A DNA stretch of 64,000 nt from assembly GCA_020205615.1 (NCBI GenBank), contig CM035153.1:100461735-100525734 (forward strand), given 5' to 3'. Source of the DNA: Panax quinquefolius (lineage: Eukaryota > Streptophyta > Magnoliopsida > Apiales > Araliaceae). Each line of letters begins with the position of its first letter. Position 1 is the stretch's first letter. Position numbers and translations under genes: made by a program. Shown one piece after another: positions 12,755 through 24,924 of the stretch. The notes beneath the pieces were generated by a model, which saw only the letters and a program-made list of their open reading frames with translations, did not search any database and was not told the DNA's origin.

Positions 12755-13857
12755 AACTAGGTTTCGCTACCGTATAATCTCGAGCGATATGTCCTTCCTT
12801 TCCACAACTATAGCATACCTTAAACTGTTGTGGGCGGTTTGAATGATATGTCCCTCTTTTTCAGATTTGTAACATACGACCGGTGGTCGTTCTCCTCCCT
12901 AAAAACTAGTTGCTATAGTATTTGACGCCTTCACATGGTCGTTGTTGAATCTCCTCTTTTAAAATCTCCTCCCAACTCGCTTCTTCTATTTTCATGGCCA
13001 CGATTACCACCAGGAGTGGTTACCGCTTTTGTCCAGTATTCTTCTTTCTCCGTGGTTATCGTTATTCGATGATTGCTATCTTCTAGATGATCCTCGGTTA
13101 TGGTCCCTCGGTTGAACGTACTCGTTATCTCGCTCTAACAAACCGAGCCTCATTGACAACATCCGGAATAGAGAGAAAATTTATGAGAAATGAGATATCG
13201 ACGTATGTCGGGTTTCAAACCTCTCGAAACATCCGCGTCATACGCTCCTCATTCTCCACCAAATGAGGTGCAAACTCGATAACTCCGCGAACTTCGCCTC
13301 GTCTTTGGGACACCGCCATGTTATTCTCGCTTCTAGTCTAATAAACTCCACTTCCTTCATATAGCCGAATACTTTCGTGGAAGTACTTGTCATTGAACTG
13401 CTTCAAACGTCTCCCATGACATCGCCGAGCGGTACCGATGGGTACGCTTCACGATTCCCACCAAGAATCGCCTCGCCACGGAACATAAAGGTGGCGAATG
13501 GAACTTTCTGTTCTCCGCATCCCAAGACATCGAATATCTTGGTAATTTGTTTGACCCACGCCTCCGCCTTTAATCGGATCCGGCTTTCCCAGCACTCGTG
13601 GTCCCAACTCTTTGAACTGCTTGGCATTGTGACCACTCGTGAATTGCTATCATTTCCTCCTGTATTTTGAACACGAGTCTCCCTCGTCTGATTTTGCATG
13701 AACTGCAAAAAGCTTCTAAACATCCCCTCGTTCATCATCTGCTCAGTGGTGTTGTTCACAGGAGGAACATTGCCAGCCTGTTGCACGTTCTCCTCGTTGG
13801 TGAGTACAGGCATCTCCACGGTCTCATTTACTCCACCATTAATATTCTCGACGACAT
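12755..13857 (-). pseudogene. gag: gag of E1, frameshifted
   Basis: Gag capsid/nucleocapsid protein. The start ATG is at 13857; a one-base difference just after it shifts the frame, and reading resumes in 13819-13403 (EMPVLTNEENVQQAGN, MFRSFLQFMQNQTRE, WVKQITKIFDVLGC, KVPFATFMFRGEA). The rest of the capsid core (about 13400-13100), the basic linker and the two zinc-knuckle regions (about 12860-12780) can be traced in shifting frames. The second knuckle keeps the CYSCGKEGHIA pattern. Copy A reads through some of the same sites, so several of these shifts are private to this copy. Confidence 0.8.
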
Positions 13858-14031
13858 TCTCAAATCATCACATAAAATAAGGGTTAATTAAGGAAATCAA
13901 TATATCACATAATATCCCTATATAATCTTGACCAACTAACAAATAAGCTTAGGTAGGACACACTAGCGAAGGATTTACTCGCTCTCTCCCTCCTAGTTCT
14001 ATTCCCCATCTCCGCCAGAGATCATATCCCT

Positions 14032-14048
14032 AAGCTCTCGATATTAAC
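14032..14048 (-). promoter_or_regulatory. Primer binding site of E1, degraded
   Basis: The minus strand reads GTTAATATCGAGAGC directly after the 5' LTR. Compare GTTGGTATCAAAGC at the same place in E2. The tRNA-iMet type match is degraded. Confidence 0.55.
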
Positions 14049-16922
14049 TGTGACGCCCCAAAATAGGTATACACAACACCCATTCTCGAGTCGCCAAATA
14101 CATGGTACGTAAACAACTACAACTTTATTATTACAACAATAAAAGCTGTGAGTTTGAATACAAATATTATCTTCTAGATAATATCTATACTCAAATAAAT
14201 CCTCATCACATTTATTGATACATCATTTTGCAAAAATGGTGAGGACTACTAAACAATCCTTTCTAAAACCTTCATTCCATACCCCACTGCATCGCTATAT
14301 TCTCGCCTCCCGAGAAGAAAAATGGAACAACAAGGAAAAGGGTGAGCTCAACTAGCCCAAAGAAAGAATATTATGACTAAGATAATATACAACAAATTAT
14401 CGTTAGTCTTCAACAGGAAAAAATCGATAGAATACAATAGACAACAAGTTTCGGATCAATATTCGCAGCCGAAATAATAATTCATAGAAGAGTTACGTAG
14501 AGAATGAAATCTACTATAATCTATGAATTTAATGTCCCATCATCAATATTTTATCCTCAGTAACATCAATCAATATACATCTGAATCAAATATTCATCTT
14601 TGCACTACAGTGCCAAAGATATTCATCATTAGTCATGTTCATTTTAAACACTGCTCATCTTTGCACTACAGCCCCAAAGATATTAATCAATCGGTAATCT
14701 CAATCTGTCATCTTTGCACTACAAGTTCAAAGATATTCTTCTCAATCATTCATCTTTGCACTACAGCCAAAGATATTCTTAAGAAATCATTCATCTTTGC
14801 ACTACTGTGCCAAAGATATTCCATAATATCATCATTTAAGACCGAGGATGATGAAAATATTTTTAAAGAAACGAATCCAAAGAAACAAAATGACAAGGAT
14901 TAAGGATTAAGGATTCGTACTTGGTTTTATCCACGCCCAAAAATACCTCAAAAATAATCATAGTGGTGTAAAATTCAAGAATGATCAAAACATGGATACA
15001 ATCGAGTTAGTATCCGAATAGATGTTTTAGACGAAAAGAAGAAATTTTATTTTTCTATGAATAGTACCCAGTATACGTGAATAGTCTCAGATATCGTGAA
15101 TAGTGCCGTATACGTGAATAGTAACTCAGACACCAAAAGATAGAAATTCCACAAAAAATCTTCACGCTTCATGAATAGTACTAGTGAATAATAGTAACTC
15201 GTGAATAGTAACTTCATGAATAAGAACTCGTGAATAGTAACTCAATAGTAATAATAACTCATGAATAGTAACCCGATATGAAAAAGTTCCAAATTTGATA
15301 AAACTTCAGATCAACATTTCAAAGATAATGATATTGAAGAAATAATATCATTACAAAAAAATAATATCCCTTACCTCGAAAGATCGGTTTCTTAATAGTA
15401 TAGAATCTGGGGTATAGTCTTTGAAGGAACTTGCACCGCCTAGCAATACTCAAAGTATACTCAAAATACTCACAAGAATACGCTCAAAATATCGAGAGAA
15501 AATAGAGAAAACTTCGTTTACGGTGTGATTTTCAATTCTAACCTAAGCACCTATTTATAGGAAAATGCTTAGAACACCAAAGCGTAAAATTTAATATAAT
15601 ATTAATATAATTATACAAATTTTCCTTAGCCCACCTTTTGGTCAAAACACCAGCCACACATGTTAATGATGTCCAAAAAATACAAAAACGTTTTTCTTAA
15701 CAAAAATAATTTAAACTCCCAAAATCAATTATTTGAGACTTCTGAACTTCAATAATTCATAATAAATAGCCCTTTCATCAGAAAATTCGAATCTCATGAG
15801 TTTTTATAGGAAATTCAATTCTCTACAACTTTGCAGAAGAAAGTTTTTCCAAATTCCAAACAAAAATCGACCGAAATCCACAAACGGGCGATTTTACAAA
15901 GCTATAATCAAATTTCTATTAATAATTGTGTCCACCAACACACAAAAATACATGTGTTAAACATTTAATGCCACAAAAATACTCTTCCTCCTCATATACT
16001 CATATATCCCACATTCATTGTAAAAATATCACCGTTAATATATTACTAAAATAATATATTTAAATGAATTATTTTATCGTAAAAAGATAAAATATTAATT
16101 TTCAACAATTGTCATTTTAAAAATTTTCTCCATCTATATCCACATAAAATCAATATTTTCCTCATCATATAAATCAATAATTAATTATTCACAAATAATA
16201 TTACGAAATCACAATATTGACAACCGAGCAGCTTCCTCAGAAAGAGGGGCTTTTCAATAAGAATTTCTTCTTCTGCATGTGCAGCAATTAGATGACCAAA
16301 CCTCTCCTTAGATGTAACTTTCTAGACATTGCCAATAATGTTATCTAATAATATTATTCAGATAATATGAATTATTGCTTCGATAATGAAAGATACCGTG
16401 TGTAATGACAATTATTGAAACAACAAAGAATATAAAATATCAACACAAAGAATTATTAACTCAATAAAATATCGAAATAAGAATTATCGTAACCATTATT
16501 GAGTAGTGCCTTCACGTAAGAATCAATAATTGGTGCAATACCGTAAAGCTACTTTTGCTCAACAACGCCAGTATTAGTGTGTTTTAACCACCGGGTATTC
16601 CAACAAAGATAATTGGCAACAACTACGCCGTTATTTAAAAACAACTTATATTTATCGCTTTTTTCATCCAATCGCTTTCCACATGGGGCCCACACATGGT
16701 CTGCATGGCCGTCGCATTTAATATTCTCCGACAAGCATTTAATATTCCACGACCAAACGAATATTCCCGACAACAACAATGAATATTTTATAACCACTTG
16801 CTTATTTTGAAATATTTGCGTATTTAACCCTTAACTATCCACATTAATCAAATCAACCCTTACTATTTCAAAATAATAAATAAAGGAAATTCCTTTTTAT
16901 TTAAAAATTTCGGGGTCTTACA
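14049..16922 (-). repeat. 5' LTR of E1
   Basis: An LTR of 2874 bp, mate of 7235-10105. It has a TATAAATAG box on the minus strand (15551-15559), CTATTCA-type repeats at about 15055-15275 and TTTGCACTACAG repeats at about 14585-14825. It ends TCTTACA at 16922, followed by the target duplication AATAT. Confidence 0.92.
15551..15559 (-). promoter_or_regulatory. TATA box in E1 5' LTR
   Basis: Minus-strand TATAAATAG. This is the copy placed to drive E1 transcription. Confidence 0.55.
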
Positions 16923-17858
16923 AATATTATTCTTGAATTTTACTCTACAAAGAAGTATCATGTTGACAATTTGGACGTTATTAATTTGTAGATAAATTAA
17001 ATTATAAATCTTTAAAATTTATCCTTGAACTTGTTTTATTGAATTATTGTGTCATTGTCATCATCCTCATGTTTATATTGTGATTAAAGTCATCTTTGGC
17101 TTACGTGCATAGATGAACTTGGTATGATTATGACCAGGGATTATTCGGTATAATCATGACCGTAATGTGACGAATGATGTGGTAAAAGTCCTCATTGGCC
17201 TGTACTTCATTGATGGAGAGTTGTTGGTATGATTATGACCAGGGATTATTCGGTATATTCATGACCATTGATGATTACATGAATATCCCTGGCCGTGGTG
17301 CAGGGATGATTCGATTTTATTTATTATGCTGAGTCTTAGCGATAAAGTTGATGAAAAACTTTTTAAATCATAGAAGATAGTAGATTTTATGCTCTACTTA
17401 ACTCTTCTAATGGATTGCTATTCCATTGCGATTGTTGATCTAAAATCGGTTGTTTATTGTATTCTATCGGTTGTTATCTTTGTTGAAGGATAAGGATAAT
17501 TTATTCTGCGATATCTTAGTCATAATATTTCTTCTTTGGGCTAGTTGAGCTCACCATTTCTTTCCTTTGTTCTCTTGAAAAATGAGAATATAATCGGGAC
17601 GAGTCGAGGAACGGATTGACGGTCCAGATGGTTGTTTTTGTAGTCCTCACTATTCTATAAAATAGTGTGACAATAAATGTAATGAGGACTCCATTGAGTG
17701 TGGATATTGTCTAGAAGACAATATTCTTGTTTAAACTCTCAACTATGTTTTGTCGTATTTTTACACGACAGTTGTATAATTAAGTTTGTATTTGATTTAT
17801 GTACCATGTTTTTGGCGACCCAAGATGGGTGATGTATACCTGTTTTGGGGGCGTCACA
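16923..17858 (+). repeat. Plus-strand LTR fragment P1, right part
   Basis: The continuation of 6368-7234 after the E1 insertion, starting with the duplicated AATAT. It contains two or three units with GGTATGATTATGACC and its near-inverted partner GGTATAATCATGACC (about 17120-17280). It ends with GGGGGCGTCACA, the 3' terminus of a plus-strand LTR. I see no coding potential. Confidence 0.85.
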
Positions 17859-18277
17859 TACATCACCCGTTCTGAGTTGCCAAATACATGGTATATAATT
17901 CAAATACAAACTTAATTTATACAATTGTTAAGTGTCGTGTAGAATACGACAAAACATAAGTTGTGAGTTTTAATACAAATATTGTCTCCTAGATAATATC
18001 CAAACTCAAAATAAAGTCTTCATTACAATTATTATCACACTATTCTTATAGAATAGTGAGGACTACTATAGCAATCTTCTTGGACTATCACTCCATTCTC
18101 TGACTAGTCCCAACTATATTCTCATTTCCTGAAGAGAACAATGAAAGTAAAGGGTGAGCTCAACTAGCCCAGTAAAAAATATTATGACTAAGATAATGCA
18201 GAATAAAATATTGTTAGCCTTCAACAGTATAACAACTGATAGAATACAATAGACAACAAGTTTTAGATCAACAACTG
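17859..18277 (-). repeat. Minus-strand Tekay-like LTR fragment abutting P1
   Basis: Begins TACATCACCCGTTCTGAG, that is, about 20 bases inside the usual LTR end, and runs for about 400 bp matching the start of the minus-strand LTRs (for example 24945-25330). It lies back to back with P1, so about 17440-17858 and 17859-18265 form a large imperfect palindrome. It breaks off where a new TGTTGGG sequence begins. Confidence 0.75.
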
Positions 18278-18955
18278 TGTTGGGTCTCTAACTTTTAGAT
18301 TTATTTTGATGATAACAATAATTAGTAAAAAAATTAATTAAAAGGGTAGAATCCCCTCCATATGAATTTTTATTATAATTGTTTTATTTATCTTATTTAC
18401 TTTGACCAAAAATATTTTCTAAATCTTATTTAATTGATTTTCTTGATCTTGATGTTTTAAAGTGTTAAATCAATTGGGTCATGCATTGTGGGACAAAAGT
18501 CATATGTTGATTATCAAATGCTTGTTTGACCTAATTTGGAAAGAAGATGGAGATTTTGATTAAATCATTTTTTTACTTGTGGGCATCTTCTATTTATTCT
18601 CAAATTAATTTTATTATTTAAAAATCTTTAAAATTATTTTATTTCAAAATTAGGTAAAATTATTTTATTGTTTATATATATATATATATATGAAAAACCG
18701 TGTATATCATATAATATATATATATATATTAACATTGTTTGTGTGTGCATAATAAATATATATAGATAACGGGTGCATGCATGCATTAAGTATACATACA
18801 TAAGTAATATAGTTATATAGATATTATTTGTATACATTAAGTAATAGTACATACCTTGTATGCATGTGTGTTTAACGTGGGTGCTGGCAATTTTTTAAAA
18901 AAAACCGTGCATGCATTATATATATTCATAAGTAATCATGGCATGCTTTATTATG

Positions 18956-18958
<3 letters not shown>
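18278..18958 (+). repeat. Possible Ty1/copia LTR fragment
   Basis: Starts TGTTGGGTCTC and soon has TTTTGATGATAACAA, a start common in plant copia LTRs. No matching second LTR or internal domain is present. It fades into AT-rich sequence and the (TA)n tract. This call rests on the terminal motif only. Confidence 0.35.

Positions 18959-19016
<58 letters not shown>
18959..19016. repeat. (TA)n microsatellite at the left end of MULE-1
   Basis: About 29 TA units ending at the terminal inverted repeat. The right end of the element is also followed by (AT)n (23571-23587), so the element sits in a TA repeat. Confidence 0.9.
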
Positions 19017-19019
<3 letters not shown>

Positions 19020-22000
19020 CCCTTCATTGAGGGATCCCTCAAATAACACTATTTGAGGGACGGGCGCTCTCAACCGTTAGATCTATTTTAATTACTATAT
19101 GTGGTTGAGATTGTTTTAATTACTTTATGTGGCTGAAAAAAACCTAAGGCATGCCAGAAGGGAAAAGAGGAACGCAGAAGAGAAAAGAGGAAGAGTCGCA
19201 AAAGGGAAAAGAGGAACGCAGAAGGAAAAAGAGGAAGAGTCTCGTGCAAGATTAAGAGAAGATCAACTCTTTCGAGATGAAGAGATGACCCACCATTTTC
19301 ACAATTTCTAACTCAGCTTGCAAGATTTCAAATTTCTATAAGGTAAAAATTCGTGTTTAGGATTATTCTGGTATCTGACATGTTTTTTTTTTTAAATCGA
19401 TTTGAAGATTTCTGCAAAAAGTTGAAATTACATCTCCAAATTTGATATGGGTTCATGTGATTTACTCATTATTATTGTTGTGGTGGTGTTATCTGATATG
19501 AGTTTTGAATATAGGTTTTAAAATTGATTGCAGCCATCAAACATCTAATGGGTAATTTTTTATTTCAAATATATTGATGAATTCTAGATATAAGTTCTAA
19601 TGGGAAATTCTTGATTTGATCAAAATTCTGATCCTGCACTTTTTTGCACTTCAAAGTGTTTGTGCACAAATAGAAAATATAGATTTTTAACTTACATAAT
19701 ATATTTGTGTTGATTCTTGTGGAATTCTTTACAGATTGTGTTGTACAGAATACTACTGAAATTCAAACACACTAGATATGTGTACTGAAATTCCAGACCA
19801 ATAAGTATTTCAAAAGACAAAAGTGAACCTAACCTGCAGTGACACTAAACTTCTGCAATATAATTACAGACATACCCACAAGTTGCTGAAAATCTAGACA
19901 AAACAAATGTACATATCAAAAGAGGAGAAACGGAGAATATAGATTGACTGCACTTTCCTGCACTAATTCTCTAACAAGCTGTGCACATATAGATTTTCAC
20001 TTACATAATATATTTGCGGTAGAGTAGATTTTCTTGTCTTTTTTTTCTTTTCTTAATCTAGTCTTTTGGATTAAGGGAAAAAAGACAAGAAAACAGAATA
20101 TCATACATATAATATATTTTTTATCTACTCTTGATTGATATTTGAGAAAAAAAAACAGAATGTCATATATGTCCATGTTTTGTGATTAAAGTGCATCTGT
20201 GCATGTTCTATGGTTAAACAGATTCGCCTCACCTGTCATTCAACTATGAAAGCTAATAATGGCATATTAGATCACATGGAAACTGATTCGAAAATAAATC
20301 ATTCTGTATCAATTTTCTATCCTCAACTAATTGGTGAACTCACTCCCTTTCAAGGTCAACAATTTGAAACATTAGAAGAAGTGTATGACTTTTACAATTA
20401 TTATGCAAGGGAAGCTGGGTTTAAGTGTTCGATCATACTCTAGTAAGAAGAGTAAAGACGGAGAGGTCATACGGAAGGAGTACGTTTGCAATAAAGAGGG
20501 AAGTTGGTCAACTGAAACAAGTGGTGTTGTAAAAAGGCGTCGTGGAGTAGGCAGAGAGTCTTGTAAGGCACAGCTAATAGTTGTTAAATCAAAACATGGT
20601 GGATACGTAGTCACGATATTTGAAGAGGCTCATACTCATCCAATGACAACCCCGCGAAGACGCCACTTATTAAAGTCTCATCGTCGAATTTCTGGGGTTG
20701 ATCAACTTATAACACAACAACTAACATCTATAAACGTATCCACACACCAATAATATGACATTCTAGCAACCCAAGCAGGAGGCATTGAAAATGTTGGTTT
20801 TACTCAACAAGATATGTACAACTCCAACAGAGATAGACGTATGAAGATCAAAGGTCATGATGGAGAAATGTTGTTTGATCATTTCCTGAATGAGCAAGAA
20901 AATAATTCAGGGTTCATATTCAAGGTTGAGACAAATAATGAACACAAGATTACTCGATGTTTTTGGGCTGATGCAATCTCTAGGCAATCGTACAAGTTTT
21001 ATGATGATGCGGTTATCTTCGACACTACCTATAACACCAATCGATATTGTATGATTTTTGCACCAATTATGGGAATAAACAACCATGGTCAGACAATTAT
21101 TTTTTTTGGGGCATTCTTAAGTGACGAGACTGCAGACTCCTTCATTTGGTTGTTTAGAGAATTTTTGAGGGCTACGCCAAGTGATTCTCCGAAAATTATT
21201 ATTATTGATCAAGATCCCACAATGACAAAAGCCATTTCAGAAACTCTTCCACACACATTTCACAGGTATTGTAGCTGGCATATTTTGAATAAATTCTCTG
21301 ACAAGCCCGAGTGTATTATTCACTATCAACAATTTAGAGACTATGTTTGGGATTCTGAGACTAGAGATGAGTTTGATTTGAGATGGAAGAGTATTGTTGA
21401 GAACAACGGGTTAAATGAAGATGCATGGTTGCAATCAATATTTAATATTCGAGCTAAATAGGTGCCAACTTATGTGAACCACATTTTCCCATATGGAATG
21501 TGTAGTAGTCAGCGAGCAGAAAGTGGGCATGCATTTTTCAAGAGGTATGTTTAAAAAAACAATTCCTTGGTGGACTTTATGGTTCAATTTAGTAGAGGAC
21601 TTTTACACCAACGACACTTGGAATTGATGGCAGATCACACCGATATCAATGAGAAGGCAAAAACTAAGTGCCCTATAATGATGGATAGACAAATGGCTAA
21701 TATATACACACGTACTTACTTTTATAAATTTCAAGATCAGTTGTGGGAGAGTTATTGCAACAATGTTGAGCTTACAGAAGAGAATGCCACTCAGAGCGTA
21801 TATAAAGTTGTACATATGGATGACAAAAAGAAAAAAAGAATCCGGCTGATTGTTTATGACAATTATGCAGATTTTGCATCATGTAGTTGTCATATGTTTG
21901 AGAGTTTGGGAATCCCATGCAGCCATACTTTGGCATATTTGCACAAAATACGTCAGCTTCATGAATTGCCAGATCAATATATTTTGAAGAGATGGACTAG

Positions 22001-23570
22001 ATCTGCTAGATTTGATCTTGTGGTAGACAAGGATGGTGTTGAGATATTTGTTGACAACTCCTTAATAGGAAAGCGCAATGCATTATTCCAACGTTATTCA
22101 CATGTGATTGATAAAGTCATCTTAAGTGATGAAGCTAGTCAGATCTTCTGTAAGGCATTGGATTCATTGATTGAGAGGATTAAACCATTGCTTCATGGTG
22201 CTAAAGAAGTAATACCTTCTGGAAGGAGAAGTATTGCTTTTGAAACTAGTTTAAATGAACCAGATCCTGTTAAAGCAAAAGGAAGTAGGAAAAGACTTAA
22301 GGGCAGAAAGGAGTTGGCAAGAGAAAAATACAAAGGTCGGCGTTGTAACGGGTGTGGAAAATATGGACAAATATACGACAAAAGGAATTGTCCTATGTTT
22401 TAAAAATCGTAAGAATGCAAAATTATTTTTATTTTTCCTTTCTTATTATTATGTATAAACCTCATGTGTTAACTTTGTGATGTTATCTTTGACCATGCTA
22501 GATCCTCAATTGTTGACAAAGATGCTTTTAATGGCATGGATAATAGTTCTTCGTTACAGGTAATTATAGTTATTAATAGAACTTATATGGAGTATTTTGT
22601 TGATAAAATGGATAATAGTTCTTCCACCTATATAACTTCCTTGTTATTGAGAACGATAAATTTTTATTTATTTTTTCATTTACTTTGTCATGTCAGGATG
22701 ATGAGTTTTTTGGATGATGTTTTGAGCTCTAGTGATTCAATCTATTAAGGTGTCTGCAACAACACAAGATGTGTGTTCTTTTTTGGTCAAATTCGGATAT
22801 TGTTCCTTCAACTACAAGGAAGTGTTTAGGTTTTTTTTCATCATGTAAATTAAAACTCAATTTTCAAGTGTCATCCAATGTTCGTAATTATCTGTTCAAA
22901 TGTACTGCAACATTTAAAGTAACTGCTTCCAAAAGAACTTTTCTTCTGTTAATAGCAATGCTGGGCAGCCTTATTTGTTTCAAATTTGCTTAGAGGTACA
23001 ACAAATTAAGTCTATTGGAGGTGGGATCAGGACCAACAAAAAGGAATATAAATATGATGCCTCAGCCCCTATTCTATCTGTTCATCCCATGTATTTGAGT
23101 TCTGTTTTTATGAATTAGTGGCAACAAGAATGGGGAAGCACTTCTTTGATTGATTTTCATTTTAAGTCCGTTTTTATGAATTATTCGTTCAGTTTCAAAA
23201 TCACACATATATTTTAATTTTTCAAGTCTGCAAGTGAAATCTTGAATTTCAAATTATGATTATGTGAATTTCAAACTGTGATTCTATGTTAGAGAGCTCA
23301 TGGGTAAAATAGATTTATATCAATTTTATTTTATTTTTTATCTATAAATTGACTTAAAAATTAAATTAAAAAAAATTGGGTCTCTAATTTATTTAGAAGA
23401 TCTTACTTACATTACTGTTATGCTTCAAAAAATTGGGTTTGTAATTGATTACTATTTACTATTTAGTGCGGCTGGCAGCAGCCAATGGGTTGAATATGTG
23501 GCCTACTATTAATTGAGCGGCCCATCCCTCAAATAGTGTTATTTGAGGGATCCCTCAACTGAAGGGGACT
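19016..23570 (+). mobile_element. FAR1-type Mutator-like DNA transposon MULE-1, decayed
   Basis: A 4.55 kb element bounded by terminal inverted repeats of about 53 bp (19016-19068 and 23518-23570) starting AGTCCCCTTCA. The two ends agree except for small differences. Each end contains a 10-bp stem (CCCTCAAATA with TATTTGAGGG, loop ACAC) and a GAGGGATCCCTC palindrome. Both flanks are TA repeats, so the target duplication cannot be placed exactly. It encodes one FAR1/MULE transposase (20210-22403) with several lesions. The stretches 19070-20200 and 22404-23517 hold no recognisable gene; the Arg/Lys/Glu-rich reading frame at 19129-19311 is probably chance or leader sequence. Confidence 0.85.
20210..22403 (+). 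pseudogene. FAR1-family MULE transposase, broken
   Basis: A transposase of the MULE superfamily related to the FHY3/FAR1 transcription factors. Domains in order: FAR1-type DNA-binding region (about 20345-20650: ETLEEVYDFYNYYAREAGF, then GLSVRSYSSKKSKDGEV and HTHPM); MULE DDE domain (about 20945-21290: FDTTYNTNRY with the first Asp, IIIIDQDPTM with the second); SWIM zinc finger (about 21865-21955: CSCHMFESLGIPCSH); and a C-terminal zinc knuckle (about 22339-22395: CNGCGKYGQIYDKRNC). Lesions seen: a frameshift near 20425, stop codons at 20751 and 21459, and another stop near 21552. It is probably inactive, but the domain order is complete. Confidence 0.88.
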
Positions 23571-24924
23571 ATATATATATATATATTATAATAAGTTATG
23601 TTTTTATGAAAAATAGAATATATTATATTTTATTATGCATAGTGTTTGCATAGTAAATCAAAAAATTATTTTTGACCAAATTTTTTGCACCTCGTGATAT
23701 GCCACTGTGCGTCCGTGAGTAAAATTTCTAAAGAGTATCCTGCCATTCTCCTATAAATAGGATGCTTAGTTTAGAATTGAAAATCACACCAGAATCAGAG
23801 AATTCTTCTTTTATAATCTTGAGCGTATTTCTTTAGAGTTTAAGAAAGCTTTTTGTGTAGAAAACAGTGCAAGTTTTCTTCAAGAATATCCCCGCTATAC
23901 CAGTCAGAAGTACTCTCTTTTAAGGTAAGGGAAATTATTTTTGTTCAATATTCGTAAGAAATAATATTTTCTTCCATACTATATAGTATGTAAGTAATAT
24001 TATTTCCTTTCAGATTTCGAATTCTACACTCATTTTGATAAGTATTGCTTCTATACTCCGTGAAATTAGTAGAATATCATTGAAATTTGCACTTCATTTA
24101 GTATCTTTTCATAGAAATATTATCCTGAGCATTCTTGATAATTTTTAATCTTTTCATGCTGGGGTACTATTCACGGGGTACTATTCTCAAAGTACTATTC
24201 ATGAGATACTATTCACCCGGGGTATTATTCATGATAAAAATTGTTTTTTTTCTGTTTAAATCATTTTTAATACAATATTATTCTTGAATTTTACTCCACA
24301 AAGCAGTATCATGTTGACAATTTAGACATTATTGAATTCTAGATAAATTGAATTATAAATCTTTAAAATTTATCCTTGCTCTCATTTAATGGAATTCTTA
24401 TATCATTGTCATCATTCTCATGCTTATATTGTGATAAAAGTCATCTTTGGTCCGTAGTGCATAGATGGACTATTAATTGGTATGATTATGACTAGGGATT
24501 ATTCGGTATAATCATGACCTATAATGTTACAAATGATGTGGTAAAAGTCCTCATTGGCCCGTAGTTCTTTGATGGACAGTTGTTGGTATGATCATGACCA
24601 TTAGTGATAACACGAATATCCTTGGCCCGTAGTGCATGGATAATTCGTGGATGTGATACTAATGAATATCCTTGTCCCGTAGTGCATGGATAATTCAGTG
24701 ACGTGGATTATTTATTAAGCTGAGTCTCTGCGATAAAATTGAAGATAAACTTTTTAAATCTTATAAGATAGTAGATATCATGCTCTACTTGACTCTTCTA
24801 ATGGATTGCTTGTTCCGCTACAGTTAAACTTGTTGTTTATTAGTTTAACACTGTTGAAGGCTAACGGTAATTTATTCTGCATTATCTTAGTCATAATATT
24901 TCTTAATGGGCTAGTTGAGCTCAC
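23571..24924 (+). repeat. Plus-strand Tekay-like LTR fragment P2, left part
   Basis: Matches 30470-33380 of LTR P3 and the inverse of the minus-strand LTRs. It has a TATAAATAG box at 23752-23760, ACTATTCACGGGG repeats at 24155-24235 and GGCCCGTAGTGCAT repeats at about 24440-24700. It ends CTCAC (24920-24924) at the solo-LTR insertion and resumes at 27502. Its start is replaced by MULE-1 and the TA repeat. Confidence 0.8.
23752..23760 (+). promoter_or_regulatory. TATA box in LTR P2
   Basis: TATAAATAG, plus strand, same flanks as in the other LTRs (CATTCTCC before, GATGCTTAG after). Confidence 0.5.

Larger units (their letters stand above)
7235..16922 (-). mobile_element. Complete Tekay/Del-like Ty3/gypsy element E1, internally deleted
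   Basis: A 9.69 kb element on the minus strand. The 3' LTR is 7235-10105 (2871 bp), the internal region 10106-14048 (3943 bp) and the 5' LTR 14049-16922 (2874 bp). It is flanked by an exact 5-bp target duplication AATAT (7230-7234 and 16923-16927), which is the size made by Ty3/gypsy integrase. It retains primer site, polypurine tract, gag, protease, RT ends and integrase. It lacks the RT palm including the YxDD region and nearly all of RNase H. The chromodomain-like tail and long LTRs point to the Tekay/Del chromovirus clade. It sits inside LTR P1, in the opposite orientation. Confidence 0.93.

Noticed and set aside
19129..19311. Short Arg/Glu/Lys-rich frame near the start of MULE-1
   Set aside because: Low-complexity AGAGGAAGAG repeats without relatives known to me; no link to the transposase frame.
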